From assembly GCF_019710585.1 (NCBI RefSeq), contig NZ_JAIFZQ010000020.1:590265-654264 (forward strand): a stretch of 64,000 nucleotides of DNA, given 5' to 3'. This stretch comes from Arthrobacter sp. MAHUQ-56. GTDB lineage: Bacteria; Actinomycetota; Actinomycetes; Actinomycetales; Micrococcaceae. Under the pieces are notes generated by a model. The model did no database searches. It saw only the letters and a program-made list of their open reading frames with translations, and was not told the DNA's origin. Numbering within the stretch: the stretch's first letter is position 1; the number at the start of each line of letters is the position of its first letter. The position numbers and the translations under genes are program-made. Positions 46,350 to 55,625 of this stretch are shown one piece after another.

Positions 46350-46380
46350 GTTTCGCCGCGGGTACTGCCCGCGGCGAAAC
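46350..46380 (+). terminator. 13-bp hairpin terminator after treZ
   Basis: GTTTCGCCGCGGG pairs perfectly with CCCGCGGCGAAAC around TACTG, followed by TATTT. It is 24 bases after the treZ stop. Confidence 0.75.
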
Positions 46381-46416
46381 TATTTCGCCGGCGCCTGTAG
46401 CGCGGGTCACAACTGG

Positions 46417-46422
46417 CAGGAT
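46417..46422 (+). promoter_or_regulatory. Putative leaderless -10 element of the aldo/keto reductase gene
   Basis: CAGGAT, seven bases before the ATG at 46430. It departs from TANNNT in the first base; GCAGGA could alternatively be read as a weak ribosome site. Confidence 0.35.
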
Positions 46423-46429
46423 GGAACGT

Positions 46430-47470
46430 ATGACTTATTCAGCAGCGGAGAACCGCTACGAATCCATGCCCTACCGCCGCGTCGGCCGCAGCGGCCTCAA
46501 ACTCCCGGCCATCTCCCTGGGCCTGTGGCACAACTTCGGGGACGACAAGCGGTTTGACGAACAGCGCGCCATCCTGCGCCGCGCCTTTGACCTTGGCGTC
46601 AACCACTTCGACCTCGCCAACAACTACGGTCCGCCGGCCGGATCGGCCGAAACCAACTTTGGCCGGCACCTGCGTGACGATTTCAAGCCCTACCGTGACG
46701 AACTCGTCATCTCCACTAAGGCCGGCTACTACATGTGGCCTGGCCCCTACGGCGAGTGGGGTTCACGCAAGTACCTCATTTCCAGCCTGGACCAGTCCCT
46801 CCAGCGCATGGGCCTGGACTACGTGGACATCTTCTACAGCCACCGGCCGGACCCCGAGACCCCGCTGGAAGAAACCATGGGAGCGCTCGACTACGCCGTC
46901 CGTTCGGGCAAGGCACTCTACGCCGGCGTCTCCTCCTACACGCCCGAGCAGACCCTCGAAGCTGCAAGGATCCTCAAGGAACTTGGCACCCCGCTACTGA
47001 TCCACCAGCCCAGCTACTCCATGCTCAACCGCTGGACCGAAAACGGCACCCCCAACCTGTACGAGGCCCTGGACCAGGTGGGGGCGGGCTCCATCGCCTT
47101 CTCGCCGCTGGCCCAAGGCATGCTCACCGACCGGTACCTCAACGGCATTCCCGCCGATTCCCGGGCCGCGCAGCAGAAATCCCTGGACCAGGGCCTGATC
47201 ACCGAGGAGAAGCTGGAACGGATCCGCGGCCTGCATGCGATCGCCGAAGGCCGCGGCCAGTCCCTGGCCCAGATGGCCATTGCTTGGATCCTGCGTGACC
47301 AGCCCAAGGGATCGCCTGTCACGTCCGCCCTGATAGGAGCCTCCAGCGTGCGGCAGTTGGAGGACAGCCTCTCCGCCATCAACAACCTCGGCTTTACCGA
47401 CGAGGAGCTCAACGCCATCGATGAGTTCGCCGTGGAATCGGACATCAACCTCTGGAAGCAGAACGCCTGA
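46430..47470 (+). CDS. Aldo/keto reductase (YghZ-like)
   Basis: NADPH-dependent reductase of the AKR14/YghZ group, whose E. coli member reduces L-glyceraldehyde-3-phosphate and methylglyoxal. The 346-residue product has the (beta/alpha)8 pattern with catalytic Asp and Tyr in VNHFDLANNYGPP, Lys in ISTKAGYYMWPGPYG and His in FYSHRPDPETP, plus the C-terminal cofactor site SALIGASSVRQLEDS. The ATG at 46430 gives the family's usual beginning. It is a single gene flanked by hairpins on both sides; the true substrate is unknown. Confidence 0.92.
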   Translation: MTYSAAENRYESMPYRRVGRSGLKLPAISLGLWHNFGDDKRFDEQRAILRRAFDLGVNHFDLANNYGPPAGSAETNFGRHLRDDFKPYRDELVISTKAGYYMWPGPYGEWGSRKYLISSLDQSLQRMGLDYVDIFYSHRPDPETPLEETMGALDYAVRSGKALYAGVSSYTPEQTLEAARILKELGTPLLIHQPSYSMLNRWTENGTPNLYEALDQVGAGSIAFSPLAQGMLTDRYLNGIPADSRAAQQKSLDQGLITEEKLERIRGLHAIAEGRGQSLAQMAIAWILRDQPKGSPVTSALIGASSVRQLEDSLSAINNLGFTDEELNAIDEFAVESDINLWKQNA

Positions 47471-47501
47471 CGGCTGTCGCCTTACGGACGCTTTCTTACA
47501 T

Positions 47502-47532
47502 GCGGGACCGGGCGCACGGCGCCCGGTCCCGC
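47502..47532 (+). terminator. 14-bp hairpin after the aldo/keto reductase gene
   Basis: GCGGGACCGGGCGC pairs perfectly with GCGCCCGGTCCCGC around ACG, 31 bases beyond the stop. No T-run follows. Confidence 0.6.
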
Positions 47533-47541
47533 TGCGTTGGG

Positions 47542-47568
47542 TAGTATGAAAAGGCGCCGCGCGGCGCC
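47542..47568 (+). promoter_or_regulatory. Putative ino1 promoter and 16-bp palindrome
   Basis: TAGTAT at 47542-47547 is a plausible -10 hexamer. The perfect palindrome GGCGCCGCGCGGCGCC (47553-47568) begins close to the expected transcription start and could be an operator or a leader hairpin of ino1. Confidence 0.4.
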
Positions 47569-47641
47569 GTGCCAGCCGGCCGCCGTCGTACTTCCTGCGA
47601 AGCCATACCCGGCCGGCTGACGTTCGTCCCAAAGGAGTTCC

Positions 47642-48727
47642 GTGTCTTCACATCCGATTCGTGTTGCAATCGTTGGCGTGGGTAACTGCGCCGCCTCGCT
47701 GGTCCAGGGCGTTGAGTACTACAAGGACGCCGACCCGAAGGCCACCATTCCGGGCCTGATGCATGTTGAGTTCGGCCCGTACCACGTGGGTGACGTGGAG
47801 TTCGTTGCCGCGTTCGACGTCGACGGCAAGAAGGTTGGCCACGACCTGTCCGCGGCGATCCTGGCGAGCGAGAACAACACCATCAAGATCGCCGATGTCC
47901 CGCCGACCGGTGTCACGGTCCAGCGCGGCCACACCCTGGACGGCCTGGGCCGGTACTACCTGGAGACCATCGAGCAGTCCACCGAAGAGCCGGTCGATGT
48001 GGTCCAGGCTTTGAAGGATGCCCGGGTCGACGTGATGGTCTGCTACCTGCCCGTCGGGTCGCAGGAAGCGGCCGAGTTCTACGCCCAGTGCGCCATCGAC
48101 GCCGGGGTGGCGTTCGTCAACGCCCTGCCGGTTTTCATTGCCGGGACGAAGGAATGGGCGGACAAGTTCACCGCCGCCGGTGTGCCGATCGTGGGCGATG
48201 ACATCAAGAGCCAGATCGGTGCCACGATCACGCACCGTGTGATGGCGAAGCTGTTCGAGGACCGGGGCGTCACCCTGGACCGGACGTACCAGCTGAACGT
48301 CGGCGGGAACATGGACTTCAAGAACATGCTCGAGCGGGACCGGCTGGAATCGAAGAAGATCTCCAAGACCCAGGCCGTGACCTCAAACGTCGAGGCGGAA
48401 CTGGCGGCCAAGGATGTCCATATTGGCCCGTCCGACTATGTGCAGTGGCTTGATGACCGGAAGTGGGCGTTCGTGCGCCTCGAAGGCCGCAACTTCGGTG
48501 ACGCACCTGTTTCGCTGGAGTACAAGCTGGAGGTCTGGGACTCGCCGAACTCAGCCGGCGTCATCATTGACGCCATCCGCGCCGCCAAGATCGGCCTGGA
48601 CCGCGGCATCGGCGGCCCGCTGCTCTCCGCATCGAGCTACTTCATGAAGTCCCCGCCGGAGCAGTTCAACGACGACCTCGCCCGCGAAAAGGTCGAAGCC
48701 TTCATCCGCGGCGACCTGGAGCGCTAA
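47642..48727 (+). CDS. ino1: Inositol-3-phosphate synthase
   Basis: Cyclises glucose-6-phosphate to inositol phosphate, the precursor for mycothiol and phosphatidylinositol lipids. The 361-residue protein is of the short actinobacterial type: NAD-binding start [44 protein letters not shown], the lysine segment [13 protein letters not shown] and the C-terminal [19 protein letters not shown] 47642 has AAAGGAG. Nearby mshA (51605) encodes the next enzyme of mycothiol synthesis. A long palindrome starts eight bases after the stop. Confidence 0.96.
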   Translation: MSSHPIRVAIVGVGNCAASLVQGVEYYKDADPKATIPGLMHVEFGPYHVGDVEFVAAFDVDGKKVGHDLSAAILASENNTIKIADVPPTGVTVQRGHTLDGLGRYYLETIEQSTEEPVDVVQALKDARVDVMVCYLPVGSQEAAEFYAQCAIDAGVAFVNALPVFIAGTKEWADKFTAAGVPIVGDDIKSQIGATITHRVMAKLFEDRGVTLDRTYQLNVGGNMDFKNMLERDRLESKKISKTQAVTSNVEAELAAKDVHIGPSDYVQWLDDRKWAFVRLEGRNFGDAPVSLEYKLEVWDSPNSAGVIIDAIRAAKIGLDRGIGGPLLSASSYFMKSPPEQFNDDLAREKVEAFIRGDLER

Positions 48728-48734
48728 CCGTCCC

Positions 48735-48810
48735 AACACCAGGTTGCTCTATCAGTTGTGGTCCCTAAACCTCCCGGTTAGGGACCACAACTGGTAGAGC
48801 AACTGGTGTT
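48735..48810. repeat. Long palindromic repeat, copy 1
   Basis: Two arms of about 35 bases form a nearly perfect hairpin around a loop of about five bases. Outer part: AACACCAG then TTGCTCTATCAG; middle: TTGTGGTCC, matched by GGACCACAA; inner: CTAAAC. It fills the gap between the convergent ino1 and DUF559 genes and touches the stop codon of the latter. There is one inserted G and one T/G wobble. Confidence 0.85.
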
Positions 48811-49724
48811 TAAGGCTCCCGGAGCGCCGCGCGGATTTGGGCAGTTGCCTTCCGGAAGTCGTTGGCGAGGTCGTCAGCGTTGAACTTGAAGTACCGCCAT
48901 CCCGCCGAGTAGAAGGCTTGGTCGCGCCGGTTGTCCCGGGACTGCTGCTCCCGCGTGAGGTGATGGCCGCCGTCGTACTGTATGGCAATGCGTTGCTGCC
49001 TGTAGCCGAGGTCTGCCGCCGGTGAGTAGGGCTCTCCTGGCACGATCTGCAACTGGAGCCCGGGCTCCGGGAGCCCTGCATCAACCAAGGCAAGACGCAA
49101 GAAAGTCTCGGGGGCGGAGTCCGCACCTACACGAATAAGTTCGACGGCGGCCCGGGCCTTGACGATGCCCTGCATCTTGGGGTGCCTCGTCAGCATCTCC
49201 CGGAGTCCTTGAACCGTTGCCCATGGCTCGGTGCGAAGCTCGAGTCCGTCGTGCGGCCGACGGACCAACTGGTCGCCCATTGCTACGACATATTCCATGG
49301 GAAGCAAGCGGCAAAGGTCCAGCCATGTCCGCGCCGGCGTTGAGATACGTATGCCTTCCCAGTCCATAATTTCGTCGTCGTGCGCCACAACTCGATGCCC
49401 GATTACACCGTCACGCCTCACTTGTGGGAGCGAACGCGGTTTGCTGAGGTGCAGGTCCCGGCAGTCCTGGAACCAGGCAGGAAGCCATAGCCCAAGCAAA
49501 GTGGCCGCCGTCAAATGCGATATCCACGCTCCAGGACTTGCGGCCGACAATGCCCGAGCCATGCCGGGGAGCTCGAACTCCCATCCGGCCGGTAGATATA
49601 GAAGCCGGCCGGCCGATAACAGGTCAGATGCACGCAGCCGCCCACTGCTAACGCTCGCTGCCCGCGCCTCAGCAACGGTGAAGGGAACGGCCAGAGGGGC
49701 AGGCAAGGGTGAGGCGAGGCGCAT
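48810..49724 (-). CDS. DUF559-type protein with AbiEi-like N-terminus
   Basis: The 304-residue product has an N-terminal part (about 10-160) resembling the winged-helix/AbiEi-like region found in actinobacterial proteins of this type (SHLTAATLLGLWLP, STPARTWLDLCR), then a C-terminal nuclease-like domain of the DUF559/Vsr fold with ADLGYRQQRIAIQYDGGHH, RRDQAFYSAGWRYFKF. The D in ADLGY and the D in QYDG are the likely metal ligands. Function is unknown; such proteins are numerous in actinobacteria and sometimes linked to defence or mobility. The gene is bracketed by palindromes 48735-48810 and 49774-49842. Confidence 0.75.
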   Translation of the reverse strand: MRLASPLPAPLAVPFTVAEARAASVSSGRLRASDLLSAGRLLYLPAGWEFELPGMARALSAASPGAWISHLTAATLLGLWLPAWFQDCRDLHLSKPRSLPQVRRDGVIGHRVVAHDDEIMDWEGIRISTPARTWLDLCRLLPMEYVVAMGDQLVRRPHDGLELRTEPWATVQGLREMLTRHPKMQGIVKARAAVELIRVGADSAPETFLRLALVDAGLPEPGLQLQIVPGEPYSPAADLGYRQQRIAIQYDGGHHLTREQQSRDNRRDQAFYSAGWRYFKFNADDLANDFRKATAQIRAALREP

Positions 49725-49773
49725 GCGCTCATTGTTCCCGGATCACGCCGACCCCGCAGGAGTTATCCACAAC

Positions 49774-49842
49774 CCCCGTTGCTCTATCAGTTTTGGCAAC
49801 TAAAACCGGGTTTTAAGGACCAAATCTGATAGGGCAACGGGG
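49774..49842. repeat. Long palindromic repeat, copy 2
   Basis: Arms begin CCCCG and TTGCTCTATCAG, pair with CTGATAGGGCAA and CGGGG, and meet at CTAAAACC/GGTTTTA. The middle (TTTTGGCAA against AAGGACCAAAT) is partly mispaired. It lies between the start of the DUF559 gene and the end of fhs, both on the minus strand, and ends eight bases before the fhs stop. Confidence 0.8.
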
Positions 49843-49849
49843 AAGGAGG

Positions 49850-51526
49850 TTAGGTGAGGCCTACCGGGTTTCCTTCCGCATCCACGTCCATCCGGAGGGC
49901 TGCCGGGACGGCGGGAAGGCCGGGCATGGTCATCACCGCACCGGTCAGGGCCACGATGAAGCCCGCGCCGGTCTTGGGCAGCAGGTCGCGCACGTGGACG
50001 GTGAACCCCTTGGGGGCGCCGAGGCGGGAGGCGTCGTCCGTGAAGGAGTACTGGGTTTTGGCCATGCAGACCGGCAGTGAACTCCAGCCGTTCCGCTCGA
50101 TCTCGGCAAGCCGCTTGAGCGCCGGCACCGAGAAGTCCACACCGTCGGCACCGTAGATCTCCTGCGCGATGGTCCGGATCTTGTCCTCCACGGACAGCTC
50201 CAGGGGATAGAGGTGCCGGAAACTGGTGGGCCGCTCCACGGCCTGCGCCACCAGCGCGGCAAGCTCGTCACCTCCATCGCCCCCGCCGCCGCGCCCCCAC
50301 ACATCGGCGACGGCGGCAGGCACGCCTTCGGCGGCGCACCAGTCCAGCAGCCAGTCGAGTTCCTCCGGAGTGTCCGAGGAGAAACGGTTAATGGCCACCA
50401 CAGGTGTGACGCCGAACTTCTCCACATTCCGCACGTGCCGGCGCAGGTTGGCCACGCCGGCCTCGAGCGCGGCCATGTCAGGCTGGCCCAGCCGGTCCTT
50501 GGCCACCCCGCCCTGCATTTTCAGCGCCCGCACCGTCGCCACCACCACGATCGCCGAGGGGGCCAGGCCGCCAACCCGTGCCTTGATGTCCATGAACTTC
50601 TCGGCGCCCAGGTCGGCCCCGAACCCGGCCTCGGTCACCACAATGTCCGCCAGCCGCCGGGCCGTCTGCGTGGCGATCAACGAGTTGCAGCCATGGGCGA
50701 TGTTCGCGAAGGGGCCGCCGTGCACCAGCGCGGGAGTTCCGGCGATGGTCTGCACCAGGTTGGGCTTGATGGCCTCCTTGAGCAGGAGCGTCAAAGCCCC
50801 CTCCACCCCAAGATCCGCCACGGTGACGGGGGCGCGGTCGTAGGTGTAGCCGAACGTGATCCGGCCCAGGCGCGCACGCAGGTCCGCCAGGTCAGTGGCC
50901 AGGCAGAAGACGGCCATGACCTCGGACGCCACGGTGATGTCGAACCCGTCCTGCCGGGGCACACCCTGGGTCGGGCCGCCCAGGCCGATGACCACCTCCC
51001 GCAGCGCCCGGTCGTTCATGTCCAGGACGCGCTTGAAGGTCATCCGGCGCGGATCGATGTTCAAGGCGTTGCCCTGGTAGATGTGGTTGTCCACCAGGGC
51101 CATGAGGGCGTTGTTGGCTGAGGTAATGGCATGGAAGTCGCCGGTGAAGTGCAGGTTGATCTCATCCATGGGAAGGACCTGCGAATAACCCCCTCCGGTG
51201 GCCCCGCCCTTCATTCCCAGGACCGGACCGAGCGAGGGCTCGCGCAGCGCAATCATCACCTTGTGCCCGGCCCGGGCCAGGGAATCGGCCAGTCCCACGG
51301 TGGTGGTGGACTTGCCCTCGCCGGCCGGGGTGGGGGACATGGCCGAGACCAGCACCACCTTGCCGTGCGGAGCCGGCGCGGCGAGGCGGCCGGGATCGAT
51401 TTTCGCCTTGTACCGCCCGTACTGTTCCAGCGCGTCAGCGTTAACCCCCGCGGCGGCGGCGATCTCTGCGATCGGCCGGATGCGGGCGGCGCGGGCTATC
51501 TCAAGATCAGTGGGAAGAGCAGGCAT
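49850..51526 (-). CDS. fhs: Formate--tetrahydrofolate ligase
   Basis: ATP-dependent ligase making 10-formyl-tetrahydrofolate from formate. The 558-residue protein has the P-loop [33 protein letters not shown], the active-site segments [12 protein letters not shown] and [11 protein letters not shown], and the full C-terminal region ([15 protein letters not shown]). ATG 51526 has AAAGGA ahead and fits the family better than the GTG 18 bases earlier. It is on the same strand as mshA, 78 bases after it. Confidence 0.95.
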   Translation of the reverse strand: MPALPTDLEIARAARIRPIAEIAAAAGVNADALEQYGRYKAKIDPGRLAAPAPHGKVVLVSAMSPTPAGEGKSTTTVGLADSLARAGHKVMIALREPSLGPVLGMKGGATGGGYSQVLPMDEINLHFTGDFHAITSANNALMALVDNHIYQGNALNIDPRRMTFKRVLDMNDRALREVVIGLGGPTQGVPRQDGFDITVASEVMAVFCLATDLADLRARLGRITFGYTYDRAPVTVADLGVEGALTLLLKEAIKPNLVQTIAGTPALVHGGPFANIAHGCNSLIATQTARRLADIVVTEAGFGADLGAEKFMDIKARVGGLAPSAIVVVATVRALKMQGGVAKDRLGQPDMAALEAGVANLRRHVRNVEKFGVTPVVAINRFSSDTPEELDWLLDWCAAEGVPAAVADVWGRGGGGDGGDELAALVAQAVERPTSFRHLYPLELSVEDKIRTIAQEIYGADGVDFSVPALKRLAEIERNGWSSLPVCMAKTQYSFTDDASRLGAPKGFTVHVRDLLPKTGAGFIVALTGAVMTMPGLPAVPAALRMDVDAEGNPVGLT

Positions 51527-51604
51527 CCTTGTCCTTTCCTGCACCGGCCGGCGCCGGAGACCTGCCCCTAAGCTAACAGCAGCCAGTCGGTGGACGAAGG
51601 AAAA

Positions 51605-52870
51605 TCAGGAAGCCGGAACGGCCCGGGCCAGGCGGGGTGCCATGTAGTTGTCGACGGCGGCATGGTAGCTTTCCAGCGTGATGGCGGCCGTGCGCTGCCA
51701 GCCGGAGTTCTGGGCGCGGATGGCGGCGGCCCGCCCCAGGTCCTCGCGCGTGGCGGGGTCGTCGTACAGCGCTTCCAGCGCATCGGCCCAGTCGGCGGCG
51801 TGGTGGCCGTCCACCAGGAGCCCGGTGCGGCCGTGGAAGATGGCCCGGGAAAGCCCGCCCACCCGGGTGGCCACCACGGGCGTGCCGCAGGCCTGGGCCT
51901 CAAGGGCCACCAAGCCGAAGGATTCGCTGAAGGAAGGCATCACCACCACGTCGGCCGCGCGGAACCAGGACGCAAGCTCAGGTGCCTTCACTGGCGGCAG
52001 CTGCGTGACGACGTCGTCCATTCCTGCCTCGGCGACCAGGCACCGAAGGTTGAACTCCTTGTTGCCGCTCAGCGACCCCAGGACGGTGACCCGGAGGTCG
52101 ATGTCGGGACGGCGCTTGCGCAGCAGCGCGGCGGCCTTGACCAGGACCTGAGGCCCTTTCAGGCGCTGGATGCGCCCGGCGAACACCAGGTGGAAGGTGT
52201 CCGGGCTGATGCCGTGCTGCGCCCGCGACCTGGCGCGGAACGCCGGGGTGAACGTGCCCAGGTCCACACCGGGCGGCGCGATGTCGATGCGGTCGTAGGT
52301 GGCACCGTAGTGCGACACCAGTTCGGCCGCTTCGGCGCTGGTGTTGGCGATAAGCCGCGCGGCGCCATCCACGATGCGCTGCTCACCCAGCTCCCGCCGG
52401 CGCGGTTCAGGCTGTTCGCCGGACTCCAGCAGCAGGTTTTTGACCTTGGCCATGGTGTGCATCGTGTGCACCAGCGGCACACCCCACAGTTCGGACAGCT
52501 CCAGGCCTGCGATCCCGGACACCCAGTAGTGCGAATGGATGACGTCGTAGCGACCGTGCGGCTGGCGGCTCCGGATCTGTTCGATCTCCGCCACCATGGC
52601 GTGCAGCAGCCCGGGAAGCTCCTCCTTGGGGATCTTCTTGGGCGGCCCGGCCAGGACGTTGTGCACGCAAACCCCGGGATCGGGATGTTCGACGGCGGGC
52701 TGGCCCGCTGAAGTGGCGCGCGTGAAGATCTCCACCTCCACGCCGGCCTCCGCCAGGGCCGAGGCGAGCTCACGGATATAGACGTTCATCCCGCCGGCGT
52801 CACCGGAGCCCGGCTGCTCCATGGGGGAGGTGTGGAGGGAGAGTAAAGCGACCCTGCGGATCAGTGCCAC
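51605..52870 (-). CDS. mshA: D-inositol-3-phosphate glycosyltransferase (mycothiol MshA)
   Basis: First enzyme of mycothiol synthesis: couples UDP-GlcNAc to inositol-3-phosphate. The 421-residue GT4 protein has the MshA-specific start SLHTSPMEQPGSGDAGGMNVYI, HSHYWVSGIAG, HTMHTMAKVKN, IANTSAEAAELV and the donor site FSESFGLVALEAQACGTPVVA. GTG 52870 is chosen for its very strong GGAAGGAGGT site; the longer open frame to 53023 runs through noncoding sequence. It depends on the ino1 product encoded 3 kb away. Confidence 0.94.
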   Translation of the reverse strand: MALIRRVALLSLHTSPMEQPGSGDAGGMNVYIRELASALAEAGVEVEIFTRATSAGQPAVEHPDPGVCVHNVLAGPPKKIPKEELPGLLHAMVAEIEQIRSRQPHGRYDVIHSHYWVSGIAGLELSELWGVPLVHTMHTMAKVKNLLLESGEQPEPRRRELGEQRIVDGAARLIANTSAEAAELVSHYGATYDRIDIAPPGVDLGTFTPAFRARSRAQHGISPDTFHLVFAGRIQRLKGPQVLVKAAALLRKRRPDIDLRVTVLGSLSGNKEFNLRCLVAEAGMDDVVTQLPPVKAPELASWFRAADVVVMPSFSESFGLVALEAQACGTPVVATRVGGLSRAIFHGRTGLLVDGHHAADWADALEALYDDPATREDLGRAAAIRAQNSGWQRTAAITLESYHAAVDNYMAPRLARAVPAS

Positions 52871-52946
52871 GGGACCTCCTTCCGGCCACCGGCGCGCGTC
52901 AGCGGAACCGGGCAAGTGGACATTCGATAAAACACTACTCCTTCCC

Positions 52947-54386
52947 CTAACGCCCGCCGCCCTGCCACATCTTCCCCAGCGCCGGGAACACCTCTTCGTA
53001 ACCTGAAAGGAGCTGCACGGCAAGGTCCGCGGAGTCCACCAGCGGATGCCGGGCGAAGGCCGCGAGGGCAGCCCCGCGGTTGCCCTCGCACGCGGCCTGG
53101 ACGGTGAGCCGCTCCACCTCCTTCACGCGCCGGAGCAGCCCAAGCTGCGGTTCGGCCGGTGCCTCCTGGGGCAGCGGGATGGCACCGCCGGCGTTAACAG
53201 CGCAGGGAACTTCGACGACGCCGTCCGCGGGCAGGCCGGGAATGGCGGGTTGGGGAGCAGGCGGGTTGGTCGTGGCGGGCGGGGATGCCTCTCCACCGCC
53301 GGGCGGCAAGGTGTTGCGGGTGTTGAGGACCAGCTGGGTGCCGCCACCGGCAGGGCTTCCACCGGGGCTTCCGGAGAGCGCGCGCATGGCCGCCAGCGCA
53401 ACCCGCTCGTAACCGCCGCCGGCCAGGTCCTCCTCATTCCGCCGTTCGCCGTCGCCCCGGGCCTCGGCCAGGTACCCCTCCTCCCGGGACCGCCGCGCTT
53501 CCTCCCACAGCCGGTACGCTTCCGCGCCGGCAGCGGCGAGCCGGGGGTAGAGCTCCTGCTGCTGGCTGTGGATGGTCTCGCCGCGGGTCCGGGCCATGGC
53601 CTGCATCGCCAGGCGGGCTGCACCGGCCTGGTAGTAGTAGAAAAGGTACTCGTTGGGCAGCAGGCCGAGGTTCGCCAGGAACTCCTGCGGGAACAGCCTG
53701 CCTTCCTCGAAGGACTGAAGGGCAGCGGCATCCGAAAGCAGGTCCGGCAGCACGTCCCGGCCCCCGGACTCCAGCCGGTACAGCCAGCCCAGGTGGTTCA
53801 ACCCGTAGTAGCCCACGCCGTCGAGCGATCCCTCCGGCAATGTGATCCCGGCGGCCCGCGCCGCGCGGTGCACCAGGGCGCCCGCTGAGTCGCAGATCCC
53901 GACCACCCGCCGGCCCAGCAGGGGGAGCAGCGCTTCCGTGACCATCCCGGCGGGGTTGGTGAAGTTGACCAGCCATGCGTCCGGGCACTGTTCCCGCATC
54001 AACCGGGCCAGGTCCAGCATGTGCGGGATGGTCCGCAGGGCGTAGGAGATTCCACCGGCCCCCGTGGTTTCCTGGCTCAGCAGGCCCAGGCGCTGCGCCA
54101 CCTTCTCGTCGGCGACGCGTCCCGCCGTGCCGCCGGGCCGGATGGCGGCGAACACCACTTCTGTCCCGGCGAGGGCTTCGCGAAGATCGGTGGTGGCGTG
54201 GAGGCGCAAGGGCGAGTTCTGCCCGCCGGGCATGCTGCGCAGCACCGCGGTGACGGCATCCAGCCGGCCGGGATCGACGTCGTGCAATACCAGTTCGGTG
54301 ACCAAACCGGCATAGCGGCCGGACACCAGTGCCCGGTATATCAACGGCACCCGGAAACCTCCGCCGCCGGCAATCAGAAGCCGCAT
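52947..54386 (-). CDS. GH4 family 6-phospho-glycosidase
   Basis: NAD- and metal-dependent glycosidase using the redox mechanism of family GH4. The 479-residue product starts with a Rossmann segment (MRLLIAGGGGFRVPL), then AAIRPGGTAGRVADE, VNFTNPAGMVTEAL, the metal-site cysteine in VVGICDSAGALVH, and DGVGYYGLNHLGWLY with the ligand His. Residues about 340-385 form a Gly/Pro/Thr-rich insertion (PPGGGEASPPATT...) not usual for the family. Leaderless start is likely. Divergent from the PfkB kinase, which suggests a shared sugar pathway. Probably a 6-phospho-beta-glucosidase, but specificity is open. Confidence 0.87.
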   Translation of the reverse strand: MRLLIAGGGGFRVPLIYRALVSGRYAGLVTELVLHDVDPGRLDAVTAVLRSMPGGQNSPLRLHATTDLREALAGTEVVFAAIRPGGTAGRVADEKVAQRLGLLSQETTGAGGISYALRTIPHMLDLARLMREQCPDAWLVNFTNPAGMVTEALLPLLGRRVVGICDSAGALVHRAARAAGITLPEGSLDGVGYYGLNHLGWLYRLESGGRDVLPDLLSDAAALQSFEEGRLFPQEFLANLGLLPNEYLFYYYQAGAARLAMQAMARTRGETIHSQQQELYPRLAAAGAEAYRLWEEARRSREEGYLAEARGDGERRNEEDLAGGGYERVALAAMRALSGSPGGSPAGGGTQLVLNTRNTLPPGGGEASPPATTNPPAPQPAIPGLPADGVVEVPCAVNAGGAIPLPQEAPAEPQLGLLRRVKEVERLTVQAACEGNRGAALAAFARHPLVDSADLAVQLLSGYEEVFPALGKMWQGGGR

Positions 54387-54393
54387 ACCCAGC

Positions 54394-54399
54394 AGTCTA
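54394..54399 (-). promoter_or_regulatory. Putative leaderless -10 element of the GH4 gene
   Basis: TAGACT on the minus strand, seven bases before the ATG at 54386. Confidence 0.5.
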
Positions 54400-54464
54400 G
54401 GCCCGCCCGCAGCCGAGCCGCCCCTACGCGTCCGGGGCCCCTACCGAAGCCTCCCGGCACGGCG

Positions 54465-54470
54465 TATTGT
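54465..54470 (+). promoter_or_regulatory. Putative leaderless -10 element of the PfkB kinase gene
   Basis: TATTGT, seven bases before the ATG at 54478. It argues against the in-frame GTG at 54469, which overlaps the element. Confidence 0.5.
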
Positions 54471-54477
54471 GCCGAAC

Positions 54478-55569
54478 ATGGACGCGATTCCCGCCCGCCC
54501 CTTCGACCCCCTCGCCGCCGTCCGGTCACCGGCCGAGCCGGGATTCGACGTGCTGCTGGCCGGCACGGTCTTCCAGGACATCATCTTCACCGGCCTGCCC
54601 CACGGGCCCGAACCAGGGACGGAAATCTGGAGCGAGGGAATGGGCAGTTGCCCGGGCGGGGTGGCAAACCAGGCCATCGCCGCAGCCCGGCTGGGCCTGC
54701 GCACCGGGCTGGCCGCCGCGTTCGGGGATGACGGCTACGGCGACTTCAACTGGAAGATCCTCTCCGGCCAGGAGCACGTGGACCTCAGCCTGTCCCGCCG
54801 CGTCCCGGGCTGGCACTCGCCGGTCACCGTGTCGCTCTGCGTGGACCAGGACCGCTCGCTGGTGACCCATGGCCACTCTGCCCCGGTGAGCAACTCGGAG
54901 CTGATCGGAAAGCCTCCCCGGGCGCTCGCCGGCATTGCCGAGGTGGGCCTGGAAGTGGAACCCTGGGCCCGGTCCGCCCAGGCGGCGGGGGTCAAGCTGT
55001 TCGGCGATGTGGGCTGGGATCCCAGCGGGGAGTGGGCCCCTGTGCGGCTCGAGAACCTGCAGTATTTCTACGCCTTCCTGCCCAACCAGCGCGAGGCCAT
55101 GGCGCTGACCGGCAAGGACAACCCCTGGAGCGCGCTCTACGCGCTGGCGGACCGGCTCCCCGTGGCCGTGGTGACCCTGGGGGCGCAGGGCGCCATGGCT
55201 GTGGACTCGGAGACCGGGGAGGAGGAATGGGTTCCGTCGCTTCCGGTCAAGGCCCATGACCCCACCGGCGCCGGCGACTGCTTCGATGCCGCCTTCATCG
55301 TGGGGACCCTGGCAGGCTGGCCCTTGGGGAACCGACTGCGGTTCGCCAACCTGTGCGCGTCGCTGGCCGTGCAGGAGGTGGGCGGATCATTGGCTGCCCC
55401 GGGCTGGGGGGACATCGCGGACTGGTGGAAACGCGCCAACGCCCGCCCCGAACGGCAGATGAGCCAGTGGCTGCGGCGCTTCGCGTTCCTGGCGGACATC
55501 CTCCAGGATGTTCCGCTCGGAGCCCAGCGCCGGGCGGCCGCCACCATCGCGCACCTTTCGGATGCGTGA
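54478..55569 (+). CDS. PfkB family carbohydrate kinase
   Basis: Phosphorylates a sugar or nucleoside; substrate not determined. The 363-residue ribokinase-fold protein has SCPGGVANQAIAAARLGL near 57-74 and the C-terminal signature DPTGAGDCFDAAF with catalytic Asp267. ATG 54478 is chosen over GTG 54469 because of the -10 element. It is divergent from the GH4 glycosidase, so the pair may handle a phosphorylated disaccharide or its sugar, by inference from context. Confidence 0.88.
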   Translation: MDAIPARPFDPLAAVRSPAEPGFDVLLAGTVFQDIIFTGLPHGPEPGTEIWSEGMGSCPGGVANQAIAAARLGLRTGLAAAFGDDGYGDFNWKILSGQEHVDLSLSRRVPGWHSPVTVSLCVDQDRSLVTHGHSAPVSNSELIGKPPRALAGIAEVGLEVEPWARSAQAAGVKLFGDVGWDPSGEWAPVRLENLQYFYAFLPNQREAMALTGKDNPWSALYALADRLPVAVVTLGAQGAMAVDSETGEEEWVPSLPVKAHDPTGAGDCFDAAFIVGTLAGWPLGNRLRFANLCASLAVQEVGGSLAAPGWGDIADWWKRANARPERQMSQWLRRFAFLADILQDVPLGAQRRAAATIAHLSDA

Positions 55570-55612
55570 GGGCCGGCAGGCACGGCGATTATTCGGCCGG
55601 AAGTGCCCGGAC

Positions 55613-55618
55613 TAGAAT
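55613..55618 (+). promoter_or_regulatory. Putative leaderless -10 element of alr
   Basis: TAGAAT, seven bases before the GTG at 55626; the same hexamer and spacing as before acpS. Confidence 0.55.
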
Positions 55619-55625
55619 CAGTTAG

